Positions 1 to 10,155 are shown, counted from the stretch's first letter. The stretch is DNA of 64,000 nt from Amycolatopsis suaedae (GCF_004214935.1 NZ_SFCC01000006.1:358605-422604), one strand, 5' to 3'. A program made the numbers and translations. The notes: generated by a model not told the origin, from the sequence alone.

Positions 1-119
1 GGCCTGAAGTTGCTACCCCTGCCACAACGATGTGCATGCGACCACTCGTCCGCGTCTCCCACCTCACACCACTGGGGCGCATGAGCGGGCTTCTTGGTTG
101 CCTCCCCCGGGAGGGTGTG
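1..119. other. Left edge, no gene recognised
   Basis: The first 119 bases follow the end of the rmuC-like gene, which is read leftward. I see no credible reading frame with actinomycete codon bias, no clear hairpin and no RNA gene here. It may be the intergenic 3' flank of rmuC, or part of a gene that continues out of the window. Confidence 0.5.
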
Positions 120-1037
120 TCAGCTTGCTGCCATCTCGTCCCCCTTACGGATGGGTGGCACTGGCGCCGGGCTGGCCGCCGTCTCGGTCAGCGGCGTGAC
201 CGAACTGCGGAAGCTCTCCAGCGCCTCCAGCTCCCGCCTGCGTGCTGACAGGAACCGCTGCAGGTGGGTGCTGGACAGGTTGACGGCGTCGACCGCGTTG
301 CCCGCCATGCGGTGCGCCGCCGCCGCATGCGCACGCAGGTGGTCGACGTCGTCGGCCAGGGCTCGCTCGCTGGCCGCGAACAGCGCTGCGGAGGCGATCA
401 CCGCGAACCCCGTGGGGCCGCAGAGGAACACTCGCCGGTCGAGCATCCAGCGCAGTAACTCCGGGTCGGTGTCGAGCGCAGCCACCACCGCCGCGTCCGA
501 CGGAACGAACATGATCGTTCCGTAGATCGCGTCCGCCCAGCGTTGGTAGCCCTTGCCGGCCAGTTCGGCCGCACGCGAGCGGAGGTTGCGCACGTGGACC
601 CGCAACGCGTCGAGCCGCTCGGCCGCGTCGTCGGTCTCCACGGCCTCCGCCCAGCAGGCCATGCTCGCCTTGGCGTCGACCGGCACCGTCCGGTCACCAC
701 CGACGCGCAGCAGCAGGTCGGGCTTCGCGGCGCCGCCGCCCGCGAGGTCCGTCTGCAGCGTGAAGTGCAGCCCTTCCCGGAGACCGAGCGCACGCGCCGT
801 CTCGACCAGTACCTGCTCGCCCAGCTCGCCCCTGCCGCTGATCGACGCGAACGCCACCTCGTACCGCCGCAGCGACGCCTGCTGGGCGTCCACCTTCGCC
901 CGTTCGGCCTCGATCTGCCTGGCCGCCGCGTCGGCCCGGCGCACGCTGTCGTTGTACAGCCGCCACACCAGCGCGACCGCCAGCGCCAGCACCACGGCGA
1001 CGGCCACAGCCGCCGTGGTGATCACGGTCGAGGCCAC
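120..1037 (-). CDS. rmuC: RmuC-family DNA recombination protein
   Basis: This 305-residue protein has one N-terminal membrane helix (about residues 8-28), a coiled segment rich in Ala/Glu/Arg (30-60), then the RmuC core. Key stretches are RGELGEQVLVE, KPDLLLRVGG, VPVDAKAS and IMFVPSDAAV. The Asp and Lys of the PVDAK stretch resemble a PD-(D/E)XK nuclease core. E. coli RmuC limits recombination at inverted repeats, and a membrane-anchored nuclease role is inferred. The GTG start at 1037 follows a GGGGGT ribosome site. The gene diverges from sbcD with a perfect LexA box between them, which suggests joint DNA-damage control. It is shorter than the E. coli protein (about 475 residues), which is usual for actinobacterial members. 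Confidence 0.85.
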   Translation of the reverse strand: MASTVITTAAVAVAVVLALAVALVWRLYNDSVRRADAAARQIEAERAKVDAQQASLRRYEVAFASISGRGELGEQVLVETARALGLREGLHFTLQTDLAGGGAAKPDLLLRVGGDRTVPVDAKASMACWAEAVETDDAAERLDALRVHVRNLRSRAAELAGKGYQRWADAIYGTIMFVPSDAAVVAALDTDPELLRWMLDRRVFLCGPTGFAVIASAALFAASERALADDVDHLRAHAAAAHRMAGNAVDAVNLSSTHLQRFLSARRRELEALESFRSSVTPLTETAASPAPVPPIRKGDEMAAS

Positions 1038-1106
1038 CTGGCACCCCCTTTCCTGTCGACGCCCATCATGGCGAAGGGGCCCGACAGAATGCTCGCGATC
1101 CGATCA

Positions 1107-1122
1107 TCGAACACACGTTCGA
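1107..1122. promoter_or_regulatory. SOS box (LexA operator)
   Basis: TCGAACACACGTTCGA matches the actinobacterial LexA consensus TCGAAC-N4-GTTCGA at every specified base. It lies 70 bp upstream of the rmuC start and 58 bp upstream of the sbcD start, in the divergent gap. Either gene or both could be LexA-repressed. Confidence 0.85.
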
Positions 1123-1179
1123 GTGACACGCGGGCCGGGGGTCCGTGGTTCGGTCGGGGCGAGCCCTTAGCTTGAGGAC

Positions 1180-2331
1180 ATGCGGGTCCTGCACACCTCG
1201 GACTGGCACATCGGGCGGAGCTTCCACGGTGCCGACCTGCTCGCCGAGCAGGAGACCGTCCTCAACCACCTCGCCGAGCTCGTTGCCGGCGAGGCGGTGG
1301 ACGTCGTCCTGGTGTCGGGGGACGTCTACGACCGCGCGGTGCCGTCGGCCGAGGCCGTCGAGGTCGCGACCCGCGGGCTGGAGGCCATCCGCGCGGCGGG
1401 GGCCCAGCTGGTGATCACCTCGGGAAACCACGACTCCGCGCCCCGGCTCGGCGCTCTCGCCGGGTTCGCCGCAGCCGGTGGTCTGCACCTGCGCACCACG
1501 ATCGACAGCCTGCACCGGCCGGCGTTGTTCACCGACGAACACGGCCCGGTCGCCGTCTACGGCATCCCGTACCTCGAACCGGAACCGGCGCGGCACGCGC
1601 TCGGCATCGAGGCCCGCGGTCACACCGGCGTGCTTACCGAGGCCATGCGCCGCATCACCGAAGACCTCGCCACCAGGCCGGAAGGCACGCGTTCGATCGT
1701 GCTCGCCCACGCGTTCGTCACCGGTGGGGTCGGCTCGGACTCCGAGCGGCCCATCGCCGTCGGCGGGGTCGAGCAGGTCGGCGGCGCTGTGTTCGACGGC
1801 GTCGACTACGTGGCACTGGGACACCTGCACGGTCCGCAGACCCTCGCCGAACACCTGCGTTACTCCGGCAGCCCGCTCGCGTACTCGTTCACCGAGGCGA
1901 CGCAGCGCAAGTCGGTCTGGCTGGTCGATCTCGACGCGGGTGGCCTCGCCGAGGTCCGCAGGCGGGAGCTGCCCGTGCCGCGCCCGCTGTCCACGGTGAC
2001 CGGCAAGCTCGACGACCTGGTCGAGGACCCGGAGCTGGAAACCCTTGTGGAGCACTACCTTTCGGTGACGCTGACCGACGACGTCCGCCCGCTCGACGCG
2101 ATGCGCAAGCTGCGTAACCGGTTCCCCTACGCGGTCCACCTGGACTGGCAACCCGAGAGCGGGCGCGCGGTCGCCGAGCTGCGATACTCCACCGCCGTGC
2201 GGGGCCGGTCGGACATCGAGATCAGCAGCGGTTTCCTGGCCGACTGCCGAGGTGCGGGGCCGAACGAGTCGGAGAAGGAGCTGCTGGGGGCCGCGTTCGA
2301 GGCCGCCAGCAGGGTCGAGCCGCCGGGATGA
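1180..2331 (+). CDS. sbcD: Exonuclease SbcCD subunit D
   Basis: A 383-residue calcineurin-like phosphoesterase, the Mre11-type nuclease of the SbcCD complex that cleaves hairpins and blocked DNA ends. Metal-binding motifs are in order: SDWHIG (D8, H10), SGDVYD (D48), SGNHDS (N83, H84), LAHAF (H177) and GHLHG (H215, H217). The ATG at 1180 follows GAGGAC. The stop codon overlaps the sbcC start in ATGA, so the two subunits are translationally coupled. A LexA box sits 58 bp upstream. The C-terminal capping region is of normal length for the family. Confidence 0.95.
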   Translation: MRVLHTSDWHIGRSFHGADLLAEQETVLNHLAELVAGEAVDVVLVSGDVYDRAVPSAEAVEVATRGLEAIRAAGAQLVITSGNHDSAPRLGALAGFAAAGGLHLRTTIDSLHRPALFTDEHGPVAVYGIPYLEPEPARHALGIEARGHTGVLTEAMRRITEDLATRPEGTRSIVLAHAFVTGGVGSDSERPIAVGGVEQVGGAVFDGVDYVALGHLHGPQTLAEHLRYSGSPLAYSFTEATQRKSVWLVDLDAGGLAEVRRRELPVPRPLSTVTGKLDDLVEDPELETLVEHYLSVTLTDDVRPLDAMRKLRNRFPYAVHLDWQPESGRAVAELRYSTAVRGRSDIEISSGFLADCRGAGPNESEKELLGAAFEAASRVEPPG

Positions 2332-5273
2332 GACTGCATCGGCTGGAGGTCACCGCGTTCGGGCCCTACCCGGACCGGGAGGTCGTCGACTTCGACCGCC
2401 TCGGCATGGACGGGCTCTTCCTGCTGCACGGCGACACCGGTGCGGGCAAGACGACACTGCTCGACGCCGTCGCCTTCGCGCTGTTCGGCGTGGTGCCGGG
2501 CGCGCGAGGGGACGCGAAACGGTTGCGCTGCGAACTGGCCGACGCCGACACGGCGACCGAGGTCGTGCTGGAACTGACCGTGCAGGGCAAGCGCTTGCGG
2601 CTGTCCCGCAGTCCCGCCTACGAACGGCCCAAACGCAACGGCACCGGGTTCACCACGCGCCCGGCGAAGGCCTGGCTGACCTGGCTCGGCGACGCCCCAA
2701 CGGGCCAGTCGGCCGACGGCATCACCCGCATCGACGAGGTCTCCCGCACGGTGGGCCGCCTGCTCGGGCTGAACGCCGAGCAGTTCTTCCAGGTCGTCCT
2801 GTTGCCGCAGGGTGAGTTCGCGCGGTTCCTGCGAGCGGAGACGGCCGAGCGGGAGCAGTTGCTGGAGCGGTTGTTCGGCACCTGGCGGTTCGGCGAGGTC
2901 GAGCGCTGGTTCCGGGAGCGCAGGGTCGAGCGCAAACACGTCCTCGACGAACGTCGCCACACCCTGCGCGAGTGGGCGGCGAGGATCGGTCAGGTGGCAG
3001 GCGAGGAACCGCCGGATCAGGCCGACGACGACTGGGTAGCCGGGCTGCGCGAACGGGCCGCTCGCGCACGCGACGTCGCCGAAGAGGCCGAACGCAAGGC
3101 CCAGCGTGCTCGCGCCAACGCCGAGACCGAGCTGCTGCAGGGGCGCGAACTCGCCGAGAAGGCCCGGCGGGTCCGGGTGGCGACCGAGGCGCTGCGTGCC
3201 GTCACCGAACAGGGGCCCGAACGCGGGCGCTGGGCCGCCGAGCTGGCCGCGGCTCGCCGTGCCGCGCCGGTCGCCGAGGCAGCCGGGCTGGCGGACCGGC
3301 TGGCCGAGCGGGCCAAGCAGGCACTGGCCGCCGAACGCGTGCTCGCCCGCAAGCTGAAGGAACCCGACACACCCGCTGCCGAGTTGCGTTCCCGCGCCGG
3401 CGCGCTGCGCGAGCAGGCGGGCGGCCTCGCCGGACTGGTCGCCGAGGCGGAGCAGCAGGACGGCGACCGTGCCCGGCTCGGCGAACTGGAACGCGCCGCG
3501 AAGGAGGCGCTGGCCAGGGCCGCACAGCTCGGGCGCACCCTGTCCGAGCTACCGGCGCGCACCGAGGAGGTCCGGGGGAAGCTGGCCGCGTCGGCCACCG
3601 CCGGGGCCCGCCTCGACGGCACGCGGGCGCGGGAGGCCGAGCTGGCCGGTCTGCTCACCGAGGCGCGGCGCTTGCCCGAGGTCGAGCGTGCCGCCAGCGA
3701 CGCCGCCGAGCTGCTGAGCAAGGCCGTCGACGCACACCAGGCGGCCCGGGCGCACCTGCTCGACGTGCGGGAACGGCGCCTGCGCGGCATGGCCGCGGAG
3801 CTGGCGGAAGGGCTCGCCCACGGGTTCGCCTGCCCGGTGTGCGGTTCGGAGGACCATCCCGCGCCTGCCCGGCCGGGGCTGGAGCAGATCGGCGACGCCG
3901 AGGAACGTGCCGCGGAGCAGGCCGAACACGTCGCCCGGCAGGACCGGGAGACCGCCGCGGCCGCGGCGAAGGAGGCGGACACCCGCCTGGTCACGCTGCG
4001 GGAGCTGCTCGCCGGCCGCACGGCCGAGCAGCTCGACACGGAGCTGGGCAAGGTCCGTGCGGAGCTGGCCGCGCTGGCCGAGGTCGCCGCCGAGCACGAG
4101 TGGCACGAGATGCGGCTGCGGGAGCTGGCCGCCGAGGCGGACAGCCTGTCCGATCAACGCACCGACGCCGAGCGTGCGGCCGCGACCGCCGCGACCGAAC
4201 GGCGAAACCTCGAACAGGTCGTCACCGAACGGACCGTTCGCCTGGACAAGGCCAGGGGCAGCTATCCCGACGTCGCCGCCCGGCGTGCGCACCTGCTCGA
4301 GCAGGCAGTCGCGCTGGAGGAACTCGCCGAGGCGCGAGCCGATCGGGCACACGCCGAGCAGCGGCTCACCGAGCAACGCGAGGCAGTGGACGCGGCGGTC
4401 GCCAGGGCGCAGTTCCGCACGCTCAAGCGGGCGCTGTCCGCGATGCGTTCCGAGGAGGAGGTCGCCGAGCTGGAGGCCCGGATCGCCGAGGCGGACCAGG
4501 CCGAGGCGGCGGCGCGTGCCGTGCTCGGCGAACCGGAGCTGTTCGGCATCACCGGTGACGAGGTGGTGGACGTCGACGCCGCGGCCGCCGCGGCGGAGCG
4601 GGCACGTGAGCACGCGGAGTCGGCGGTCGCCGAGCACCGGGCGGCGACGGCGCTGGCCGCCGAGCTGGACCGGCTGGCGAAACGGTGGGCAGCCGCACGG
4701 GCCGCACTGGAACCCATCGAAGCCGAGGTCGCCGAGCTGGACGCACTGACCGACGTCGTCAACGGGCGTGGGCAGAACGTGCGCCGCATGTCGTTGCGGT
4801 CCTACGTCCTCGCGGCGCGGCTGGAGGAGGTGGCCCAGGCGGCCACCATCCGGCTGCGGGTGATGAGCCAGGGCCGCTACACGTTCGTGCACTCCGACGC
4901 GGCGGGCGCGCGGGGCACCCGCGGCGGCCTCGGGCTGGACGTCCTCGACGACTACACCGGCACGGTGCGGCCGGCCAAGACGCTGTCCGGCGGCGAGTCG
5001 TTCCTGGCATCGCTGGCGCTGGCGCTGGGGCTGGCCGACGTGGTCGCGGCCGAGACGGGCAGCGCCCAGCTCGACACGCTGTTCATCGACGAGGGCTTCG
5101 GCACGCTCGACTCGCAGACGCTGGACACGGTGATGAACGTCCTCGACGAGCTGCGGGCCGGTGGCCGGGTGGTCGGGCTGGTGTCACACGTCGAGGAGCT
5201 GCGGCAGCGCATCCCGACGCGGCTGCGGGTACGCAAGGCACGCACCGGATCGTCGCTGGAGCTGGTCGCCTAA
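2328..5273 (+). CDS. sbcC: Exonuclease SbcCD subunit C (SMC-like ATPase)
   Basis: A 981-residue Rad50-type ATPase that works with SbcD. The Walker A motif is GDTGAGKTT (35-43). Two long Ala/Glu/Arg-rich coiled coils flank a zinc-hook CPVC (C502, C505). The C-terminal lobe carries the ABC signature LSGGES (886-891) and Walker B with catalytic acid FIDEGFG (D921, E922). Length and order are typical. The start overlaps the sbcD stop. The stop TAA at 5271-5273 overlaps tail-to-tail the stop of the alkA-type gene on the other strand. Confidence 0.95.
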   Translation: MRLHRLEVTAFGPYPDREVVDFDRLGMDGLFLLHGDTGAGKTTLLDAVAFALFGVVPGARGDAKRLRCELADADTATEVVLELTVQGKRLRLSRSPAYERPKRNGTGFTTRPAKAWLTWLGDAPTGQSADGITRIDEVSRTVGRLLGLNAEQFFQVVLLPQGEFARFLRAETAEREQLLERLFGTWRFGEVERWFRERRVERKHVLDERRHTLREWAARIGQVAGEEPPDQADDDWVAGLRERAARARDVAEEAERKAQRARANAETELLQGRELAEKARRVRVATEALRAVTEQGPERGRWAAELAAARRAAPVAEAAGLADRLAERAKQALAAERVLARKLKEPDTPAAELRSRAGALREQAGGLAGLVAEAEQQDGDRARLGELERAAKEALARAAQLGRTLSELPARTEEVRGKLAASATAGARLDGTRAREAELAGLLTEARRLPEVERAASDAAELLSKAVDAHQAARAHLLDVRERRLRGMAAELAEGLAHGFACPVCGSEDHPAPARPGLEQIGDAEERAAEQAEHVARQDRETAAAAAKEADTRLVTLRELLAGRTAEQLDTELGKVRAELAALAEVAAEHEWHEMRLRELAAEADSLSDQRTDAERAAATAATERRNLEQVVTERTVRLDKARGSYPDVAARRAHLLEQAVALEELAEARADRAHAEQRLTEQREAVDAAVARAQFRTLKRALSAMRSEEEVAELEARIAEADQAEAAARAVLGEPELFGITGDEVVDVDAAAAAAERAREHAESAVAEHRAATALAAELDRLAKRWAAARAALEPIEAEVAELDALTDVVNGRGQNVRRMSLRSYVLAARLEEVAQAATIRLRVMSQGRYTFVHSDAAGARGTRGGLGLDVLDDYTGTVRPAKTLSGGESFLASLALALGLADVVAAETGSAQLDTLFIDEGFGTLDSQTLDTVMNVLDELRAGGRVVGLVSHVEELRQRIPTRLRVRKARTGSSLELVA

Positions 5274-6754
5274 GCGGCTCGCCACAGGTACATCCCGGCG
5301 TAGGACCGCCATGGCCGCCAGGCCTGGGCCCGCTCGGCCAGTCCGGCGGGGTCGTCCGGCAGCCCGAGGGCGGCAGCGCCCTTGCGCAGCACCAGGTCGC
5401 CGGTCAGCAGGAGGTCCGGAACGCCGAGGACGCGGGTCAGCACGTAGTCGGCCGTCCACGGCCCGATACCGGGCAGTTCCAGCAGTTCGGCACGCAGCTC
5501 CCCGGCGTCCCTGCCCACGTGAACGGTCACCTCGTGCCGTGCCATCGCCTCGGCGGCCCGTTGGATCGACTCGATACGGCGCCGCGGCCCACGCAGTACG
5601 TCGGCGCCGTGCTCGGCGACCGCCTCTGCCGTCGGGAACAGCGTGGTCAGGCTGCCGGACGGAACCGCGAGCGGCTCGCCCAGCTCCGCCGTCAGCCGCC
5701 CGGCCGCCGTCCGGGCGGCGGCCACCGACACCTGCTGCCCGAGCATCGCGCGCAGCACCAGCTCGGCGCCGTCGACGGCGCCCGGCACGCGGATGCCGGG
5801 GGTCGCCGCGACCAGCGGCGCCAGCGCGGGGTCCGCGGCCAGGACGCCTGCCACCGCGTGCGGGTCCGCGTCCAGGTCGAACAGCCTGCGGACCCTGGCG
5901 ACGGCGCTGCCCAGGTCCCGCACGTCGACCAGGTGCAGTTCGCAGCGCACGTGCCCGTCGGACGGCGTCAGCCGTACCGTCGCCGCGCCGTGCGGCAGGC
6001 GCAGCGTCCGGGCGTAACCGGTCTCGGTGACCTCCTCGACGCCGGGCACGGCACGGTCGCCGAAGAACGTGAGCAGGCCGTTCGCGTCGAACGGTGGCCG
6101 GTACGGCAGCCGCAGCACAAGCCGCGTGCCGCTGCTCGGCGCGGCCTCGGCGGGCAGCCGCCGCCTGCTCGCCGACTCGCGTAGTCCGGACGGTGTCGTG
6201 GCGAACACCTCGCGCACCGTGTCGTTGAACTGGCGGATGCTGGCGAATCCGGCGGCGAACGCGACGTCGGCCAGCGGCATGTCGGACATCTCGATCAGCA
6301 GCCGGGCGGAGTGGGCGCGGTGGGCCCTGGCCAGCGCGAGCGGACCGGCGCCCAGCTCCGCGGTCAGCACCCGGCCGAGCTGACGCTCGGAGTAGCCGAG
6401 CCTGCTGGCAAGGCCGGGGACGCCCTCACGCTCGACCGTGCCGTCGGCGATCAGCCGCATCGCGCGGGCGGCCAGATCGGCGCGGACGTTCCACTCCGGT
6501 GAGCCGGGCACGGCGTCGGGCAGGCAACGCCGGCACGCGCGGTAGCCGCCGGACTGCGCGGCCGCGGACGTCGGGTAGAAGCGGACGTTGTCCGGTTTGG
6601 GCGTGATCGCCGGGCAGGACGGGCGGCAGTAGATCCCGGTGGTGCGTACGGCCATGACGAACTGGCCGTCGAAGCGGGAGTCACGCGAGGCGACCGCCCG
6701 GTAGCAGCGCTCGGTATCCCGCCAGAGCGGTTCGGTCCTGGTCAGCGTGGTCAC
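5270..6754 (-). CDS. alkA: AdaA-AlkA fusion, DNA-3-methyladenine glycosylase II
   Basis: A 494-residue fusion with three parts. First is an Ada-type zinc domain with C43, C47, C74 and C77, where C43 would be the methylphosphotriester acceptor. Next is an AraC-type helix-turn-helix (about 90-190) with [13 protein letters not shown]. Last is an AlkA glycosylase with a helix-hairpin-helix GIGPWTADY (429-437) and a probable catalytic Asp in [11 protein letters not shown] (D453). The Ada PCHR O6-methyltransferase domain is absent. The design resembles the M. tuberculosis AlkA fusion and should both sense and repair alkylation damage. The GTG at 6754 begins the conserved [10 protein letters not shown]; an in-frame ATG at 6805 is possible. 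It is convergent with sbcC. Confidence 0.9.
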   Translation of the reverse strand: MTTLTRTEPLWRDTERCYRAVASRDSRFDGQFVMAVRTTGIYCRPSCPAITPKPDNVRFYPTSAAAQSGGYRACRRCLPDAVPGSPEWNVRADLAARAMRLIADGTVEREGVPGLASRLGYSERQLGRVLTAELGAGPLALARAHRAHSARLLIEMSDMPLADVAFAAGFASIRQFNDTVREVFATTPSGLRESASRRRLPAEAAPSSGTRLVLRLPYRPPFDANGLLTFFGDRAVPGVEEVTETGYARTLRLPHGAATVRLTPSDGHVRCELHLVDVRDLGSAVARVRRLFDLDADPHAVAGVLAADPALAPLVAATPGIRVPGAVDGAELVLRAMLGQQVSVAAARTAAGRLTAELGEPLAVPSGSLTTLFPTAEAVAEHGADVLRGPRRRIESIQRAAEAMARHEVTVHVGRDAGELRAELLELPGIGPWTADYVLTRVLGVPDLLLTGDLVLRKGAAALGLPDDPAGLAERAQAWRPWRSYAGMYLWRAA

Positions 6755-6853
6755 GAGGTCGATAGTGCCACCGGCCGGGTCGCCCGACTGGCGGAAATCC
6801 GCCATGACAGCCGCCGACGGGGTGTGCGGGGGTGGCACGTAGACTGGCCTGCC

Positions 6854-7936
<1,083 letters not shown>

Positions 7937-7947
7937 CCGCGCCCGCG

Positions 7948-8022
7948 TAAGTGAAGATAAGGGGCGGCCATACCTTCACTTATTCGGTAAGTGAAGGTAT
8001 GATGGGTGTATGCCTTCACTTG
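7948..8022 (+). promoter_or_regulatory. fic promoter with tandem palindromic operators
   Basis: A perfect 13-bp inverted repeat, ATACCTTCACTTA (7970-7982) and TAAGTGAAGGTAT (7988-8000), has a 5-nt centre. Further half-sites are TAAGTGAAG at 7948-7956 and CTTCACTT at 8014-8021. The four half-sites form two 35-bp units, 7948-7982 and 7988-8022, set 40 bp apart. A promoter reads through them: -35 TTCACT (7975-7980), a 17-bp spacer, -10 TATGAT (7998-8003), and the ATG only 6 nt further on. The fic mRNA is therefore probably leaderless, and a bound repressor would cover the promoter and start codon. Confidence 0.75.
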
Positions 8023-9239
8023 GGTCTCGTCCAGACCCGGAGGGGGTCGAGGCGGCCGGTGGCTGGCCGGCGATCTCCAGCGAGCCGGTGCCGTGGCGCC
8101 CGGCAATCGCTGCTGACCTGCTGACGCGCCCACAGCGTGAGCGGTATCAGGGGCCGTACCGTGCCGCGGTTGTTCCGTTGATCGCGGACAGGGTTCCCGC
8201 ACTCTCTGCCGAGACGACGGCGATAGCTGCCGAGGCCAGCCTCGCCATTACTCGGTTCGATGCCGATCTCGGCGCCGAGGTCGCGCCATTTTCCGCGATC
8301 CTGCTGCGCTCGGAATCGGCGTCATCTTCGCAGATCGAGAACCTGTCCTCGGGGGCGAAGCAGATCGCACTCGCGGAACTGGGCAGCCGGGAGAAGCGAA
8401 ACGCGACCGAAATCGTCGGCAATGTCGAGGCGATGAAGGCGGCGATCGTGCTAGCGGACCGGTTGGACGCCGACGCGATCCTGGCGATGCACCGCGCGCT
8501 GATGGCTGAGCATGATCCCGACATCGCGGGAAAATGGCGTGAGAGCGCGGTGTGGATCGGTGGGTCCAAGATCGGCCCCCATGACGCTGACTATGTCGCT
8601 CCTATTGCTCAGAACGTACCGGCGTTGATGGACGACCTCGTAGCGTTCACTCGTCGAGCCGACATTCAACCCATGGCACTGGTGGCGATCGCACACGCCC
8701 AGTTCGAAACCATCCACCCGTTCCCAGACGGCAACGGGCGCACGGGTCGTGCGTTGGTGCAGTCGATGATCCTGGGGCGAGGACTCACCCGGAACGTCAC
8801 CGTGCCGGTATCGGCGGGCTTGCTCAGTGACACCAGGCACTACTTCGACACCCTGGACGCCTATCGGGACGGGGACGTCTCGCCCATCGTCGAGACGATG
8901 TCTCGTGCGGCGATGTCTGCCATCGAAAACGGGAGCAAGCTCGTTTCCGATCTCCGAAAGGTCCGCGAAGAGTGGAGTGAGCGACTGCGCTCTCGACGCG
9001 GATCGGCAGCTCGGCGACTGGTCGACGTCCTGCTCCGGCAGCCCGTGATCGATGCGCGGACTGCGGCGTCGGAACTGGGCATCTCTCCGGCAAATGCGGG
9101 TAGGGCGATTGGGCCGCTCGTCGATGCCGGAATCCTGACCGAGTTCACGGGCTTCAACCGAAACAGGATGTGGCACGCCAAAGACGTCACAGGTGCCTTG
9201 GACTCGTTCGCGGCCCGGGCGATGCGTCGTAGCGAATAG
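8010..9239 (+). CDS. Fic-family protein (class II, with C-terminal winged helix)
   Basis: A 409-residue FIDO protein, probably an AMP-transferase (AMPylator) acting on an unknown target. The active motif HPFPDGNGRTGR spans 236-247, with H236 the catalytic base. An N-terminal inhibitory motif S-x-x-x-E-N (S106 to N111, with E110 the expected ATP-obstructing Glu) defines class II self-inhibition. The C-terminal about 70 residues form a winged helix-turn-helix (TAASELGISPANAGRAIGPL), which could bind the palindromes over its own promoter; autoregulation is inferred. The ATG at 8010 has no ribosome site and fits leaderless translation. Base composition is visibly less GC-rich than in neighbours, suggesting acquisition. 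Confidence 0.88.
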   Translation: MPSLGSRPDPEGVEAAGGWPAISSEPVPWRPAIAADLLTRPQRERYQGPYRAAVVPLIADRVPALSAETTAIAAEASLAITRFDADLGAEVAPFSAILLRSESASSSQIENLSSGAKQIALAELGSREKRNATEIVGNVEAMKAAIVLADRLDADAILAMHRALMAEHDPDIAGKWRESAVWIGGSKIGPHDADYVAPIAQNVPALMDDLVAFTRRADIQPMALVAIAHAQFETIHPFPDGNGRTGRALVQSMILGRGLTRNVTVPVSAGLLSDTRHYFDTLDAYRDGDVSPIVETMSRAAMSAIENGSKLVSDLRKVREEWSERLRSRRGSAARRLVDVLLRQPVIDARTAASELGISPANAGRAIGPLVDAGILTEFTGFNRNRMWHAKDVTGALDSFAARAMRRSE

Positions 9240-9252
9240 CGAGGGTGTTCGT

Positions 9253-9366
9253 TCAGAACAAGGTCAGCTGTCCCTCTGGTGGCCGGCGGCGGGCGATGAT
9301 CCCGTCGCAACGGCCGCAGGTGACCTCGTCGTCGGTCGGCTGTAGGCCGCGGTAGTCCCAACCGTG
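9253..9366 (-). pseudogene. Possible gene remnant with a CxxC motif
   Basis: A stop-bounded frame of 37 codons has no usable start but reads like a real protein tail, including QPTDDEVTCGRCDG and ending GQLTLF. The CGRC pair and acidic run suggest the C-terminus of a small zinc-binding protein whose beginning was lost. It lies between fic and the orphan antitoxin in the accessory patch. This is pattern reading only; no family is recognised. Confidence 0.25.
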
Positions 9367-9383
9367 CTACCGAAGTCGTAGCA
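9365..9383. promoter_or_regulatory. Inverted repeat upstream of the RHH antitoxin
   Basis: TGCTAC-N7-GTAGCA is a perfect 6-bp inverted repeat ending 8 bp before the antitoxin ATG. The spacing fits an operator bound by the ribbon-helix-helix dimer encoded next to it (autoregulation). Confidence 0.5.
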
Positions 9384-9391
9384 TCGAGATC

Positions 9392-9592
9392 ATGGCCATG
9401 ACACTGCGGCTGACCGAGGAACAGGAGCGAGCACTGGCCTTGCTCGCCGAGGCTGACGGCGTGAGCAAGCATGAGGCGGCCGTCCGCGCGATCACCGCCA
9501 CTGCTGCTCGCCGGGTCCAGACCGAGCGGATTCAGCTGTCCCGTGAAGGGCGCGAGCGGTACGGCTCGCTTCTCGGCCGCCTGGCACGGTGA
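9392..9592 (+). CDS. Ribbon-helix-helix (CopG-type) antitoxin, apparently orphan
   Basis: A 66-residue protein opens MAMTLRLTEEQERAL, a beta strand followed by a helix as in ribbon-helix-helix DNA-binding antitoxins, then AEADGVSKHEAAVRAI. A basic C-terminal tail (ERYGSLLGRLAR) would bind a toxin. In actinobacteria this type normally precedes a Doc death-on-curing toxin starting VTE-. Here the stop overlaps GTGACCGAG, which would start such a toxin, but the frame loses similarity within a few codons. The toxin seems deleted. Function as an antitoxin is inferred from family. Confidence 0.65.
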   Translation: MAMTLRLTEEQERALALLAEADGVSKHEAAVRAITATAARRVQTERIQLSREGRERYGSLLGRLAR

Positions 9593-9605
9593 CCGAGGTA
9601 CAGGC

Positions 9606-9710
9606 TCAGCCCAGGACTGCCAGCGCGAGCACGAGCAGCATCGTGATCGCCGTCGCCAGGGTGGTGACCATGGCGCGCTGGGCGGGGGTGAGGACGGTGG
9701 CGGTGTTCAT
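9606..9710 (-). CDS. Small single-pass membrane protein, 34 residues
   Basis: This short frame reads MNTATVLTPAQRAMVTTL followed by a hydrophobic helix rich in Leu/Val/Ala/Ile up to the stop. It looks like a genuine membrane miniprotein: a polar N-terminus of about 14 residues and a helix of about 20. The ribosome site is weak (GGGA about 10 nt upstream). No function is recognised. It sits between the orphan antitoxin and phhB and could be a type I-like toxin, a regulator or a decayed fragment. Confidence 0.4.
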   Translation of the reverse strand: MNTATVLTPAQRAMVTTLATAITMLLVLALAVLG

Positions 9711-9804
9711 TCGGCATTCCCAACAGCTCTGAACTGGCGTTTCCACCCGTCACAGCGCTTGGATCATGCCCGGTGTTACGGCGCGGCGGGCCGTGTGGCC
9801 GAAC

Positions 9805-10098
9805 TCACGACAGCGCGTCCACCGCGTCGTCGATCTGCGCCGCCAGCGCCGTGTCCTTGCCGGTCAGGCCGCCCTCGGAGTGCGTACTCAGCCGCAGCGT
9901 CAGCGTCCGCCAGCGGATGTCGATGTCCGGGTGGTGGTTGACGCTCTCCGCCAGCTCCGCGATCCGGTTCACCACGGCGATCGCCTGCGGGAAGCTGGGC
10001 AGCTTCGCCGTGCGCACGATCGAGTCACCGTCCCTGGTCCACGACGGCAGGTGCTCCAGCGCGGCGGCGACGTCTTGATCACTCAAAAGTTCCGACAT
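9805..10098 (-). CDS. phhB: Pterin-4a-carbinolamine dehydratase
   Basis: A 97-residue enzyme that dehydrates 4a-hydroxy-tetrahydropterin during tetrahydrobiopterin recycling; in bacteria without aromatic hydroxylases its role is less clear, possibly molybdopterin or folate related. The family signature is present: NRIAELAESVNHHPDIDI with the paired His, then LRLSTHSEGGLTGKD. The ATG at 10098 follows GGAGG. It diverges from thiB with a gap of 57 bp. In M. tuberculosis the equivalent gene (Rv1159A) lies next to mutT2, which here is about 9 kb downstream, so the ABC transporter and two-component genes are insertions in that neighbourhood. Confidence 0.9.
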   Translation of the reverse strand: MSELLSDQDVAAALEHLPSWTRDGDSIVRTAKLPSFPQAIAVVNRIAELAESVNHHPDIDIRWRTLTLRLSTHSEGGLTGKDTALAAQIDDAVDALS

Positions 10099-10155
10099 GC
10101 CTCCATGGTGGTCCCTCGACCGGTACGCTGCACCTTCGCCACCAGAGGGAGGACC

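Noticed and set aside
6755..6805. Upstream ATG start for the alkA fusion
   Set aside because: The extra 17 residues are not conserved-looking, and the GTG at 6754 begins the recognisable [10 protein letters not shown] stretch; kept only as an alternative.
9589..9733. Toxin gene following the RHH antitoxin
   Set aside because: The frame from GTG 9589 runs about 47 codons but has no toxin motif; treated as a remnant.
10099..10155. TPP riboswitch before thiB
   Set aside because: The gap is only 57 bp and lacks the ACC-CUGAGA and GAACCUGAU-type conserved parts.
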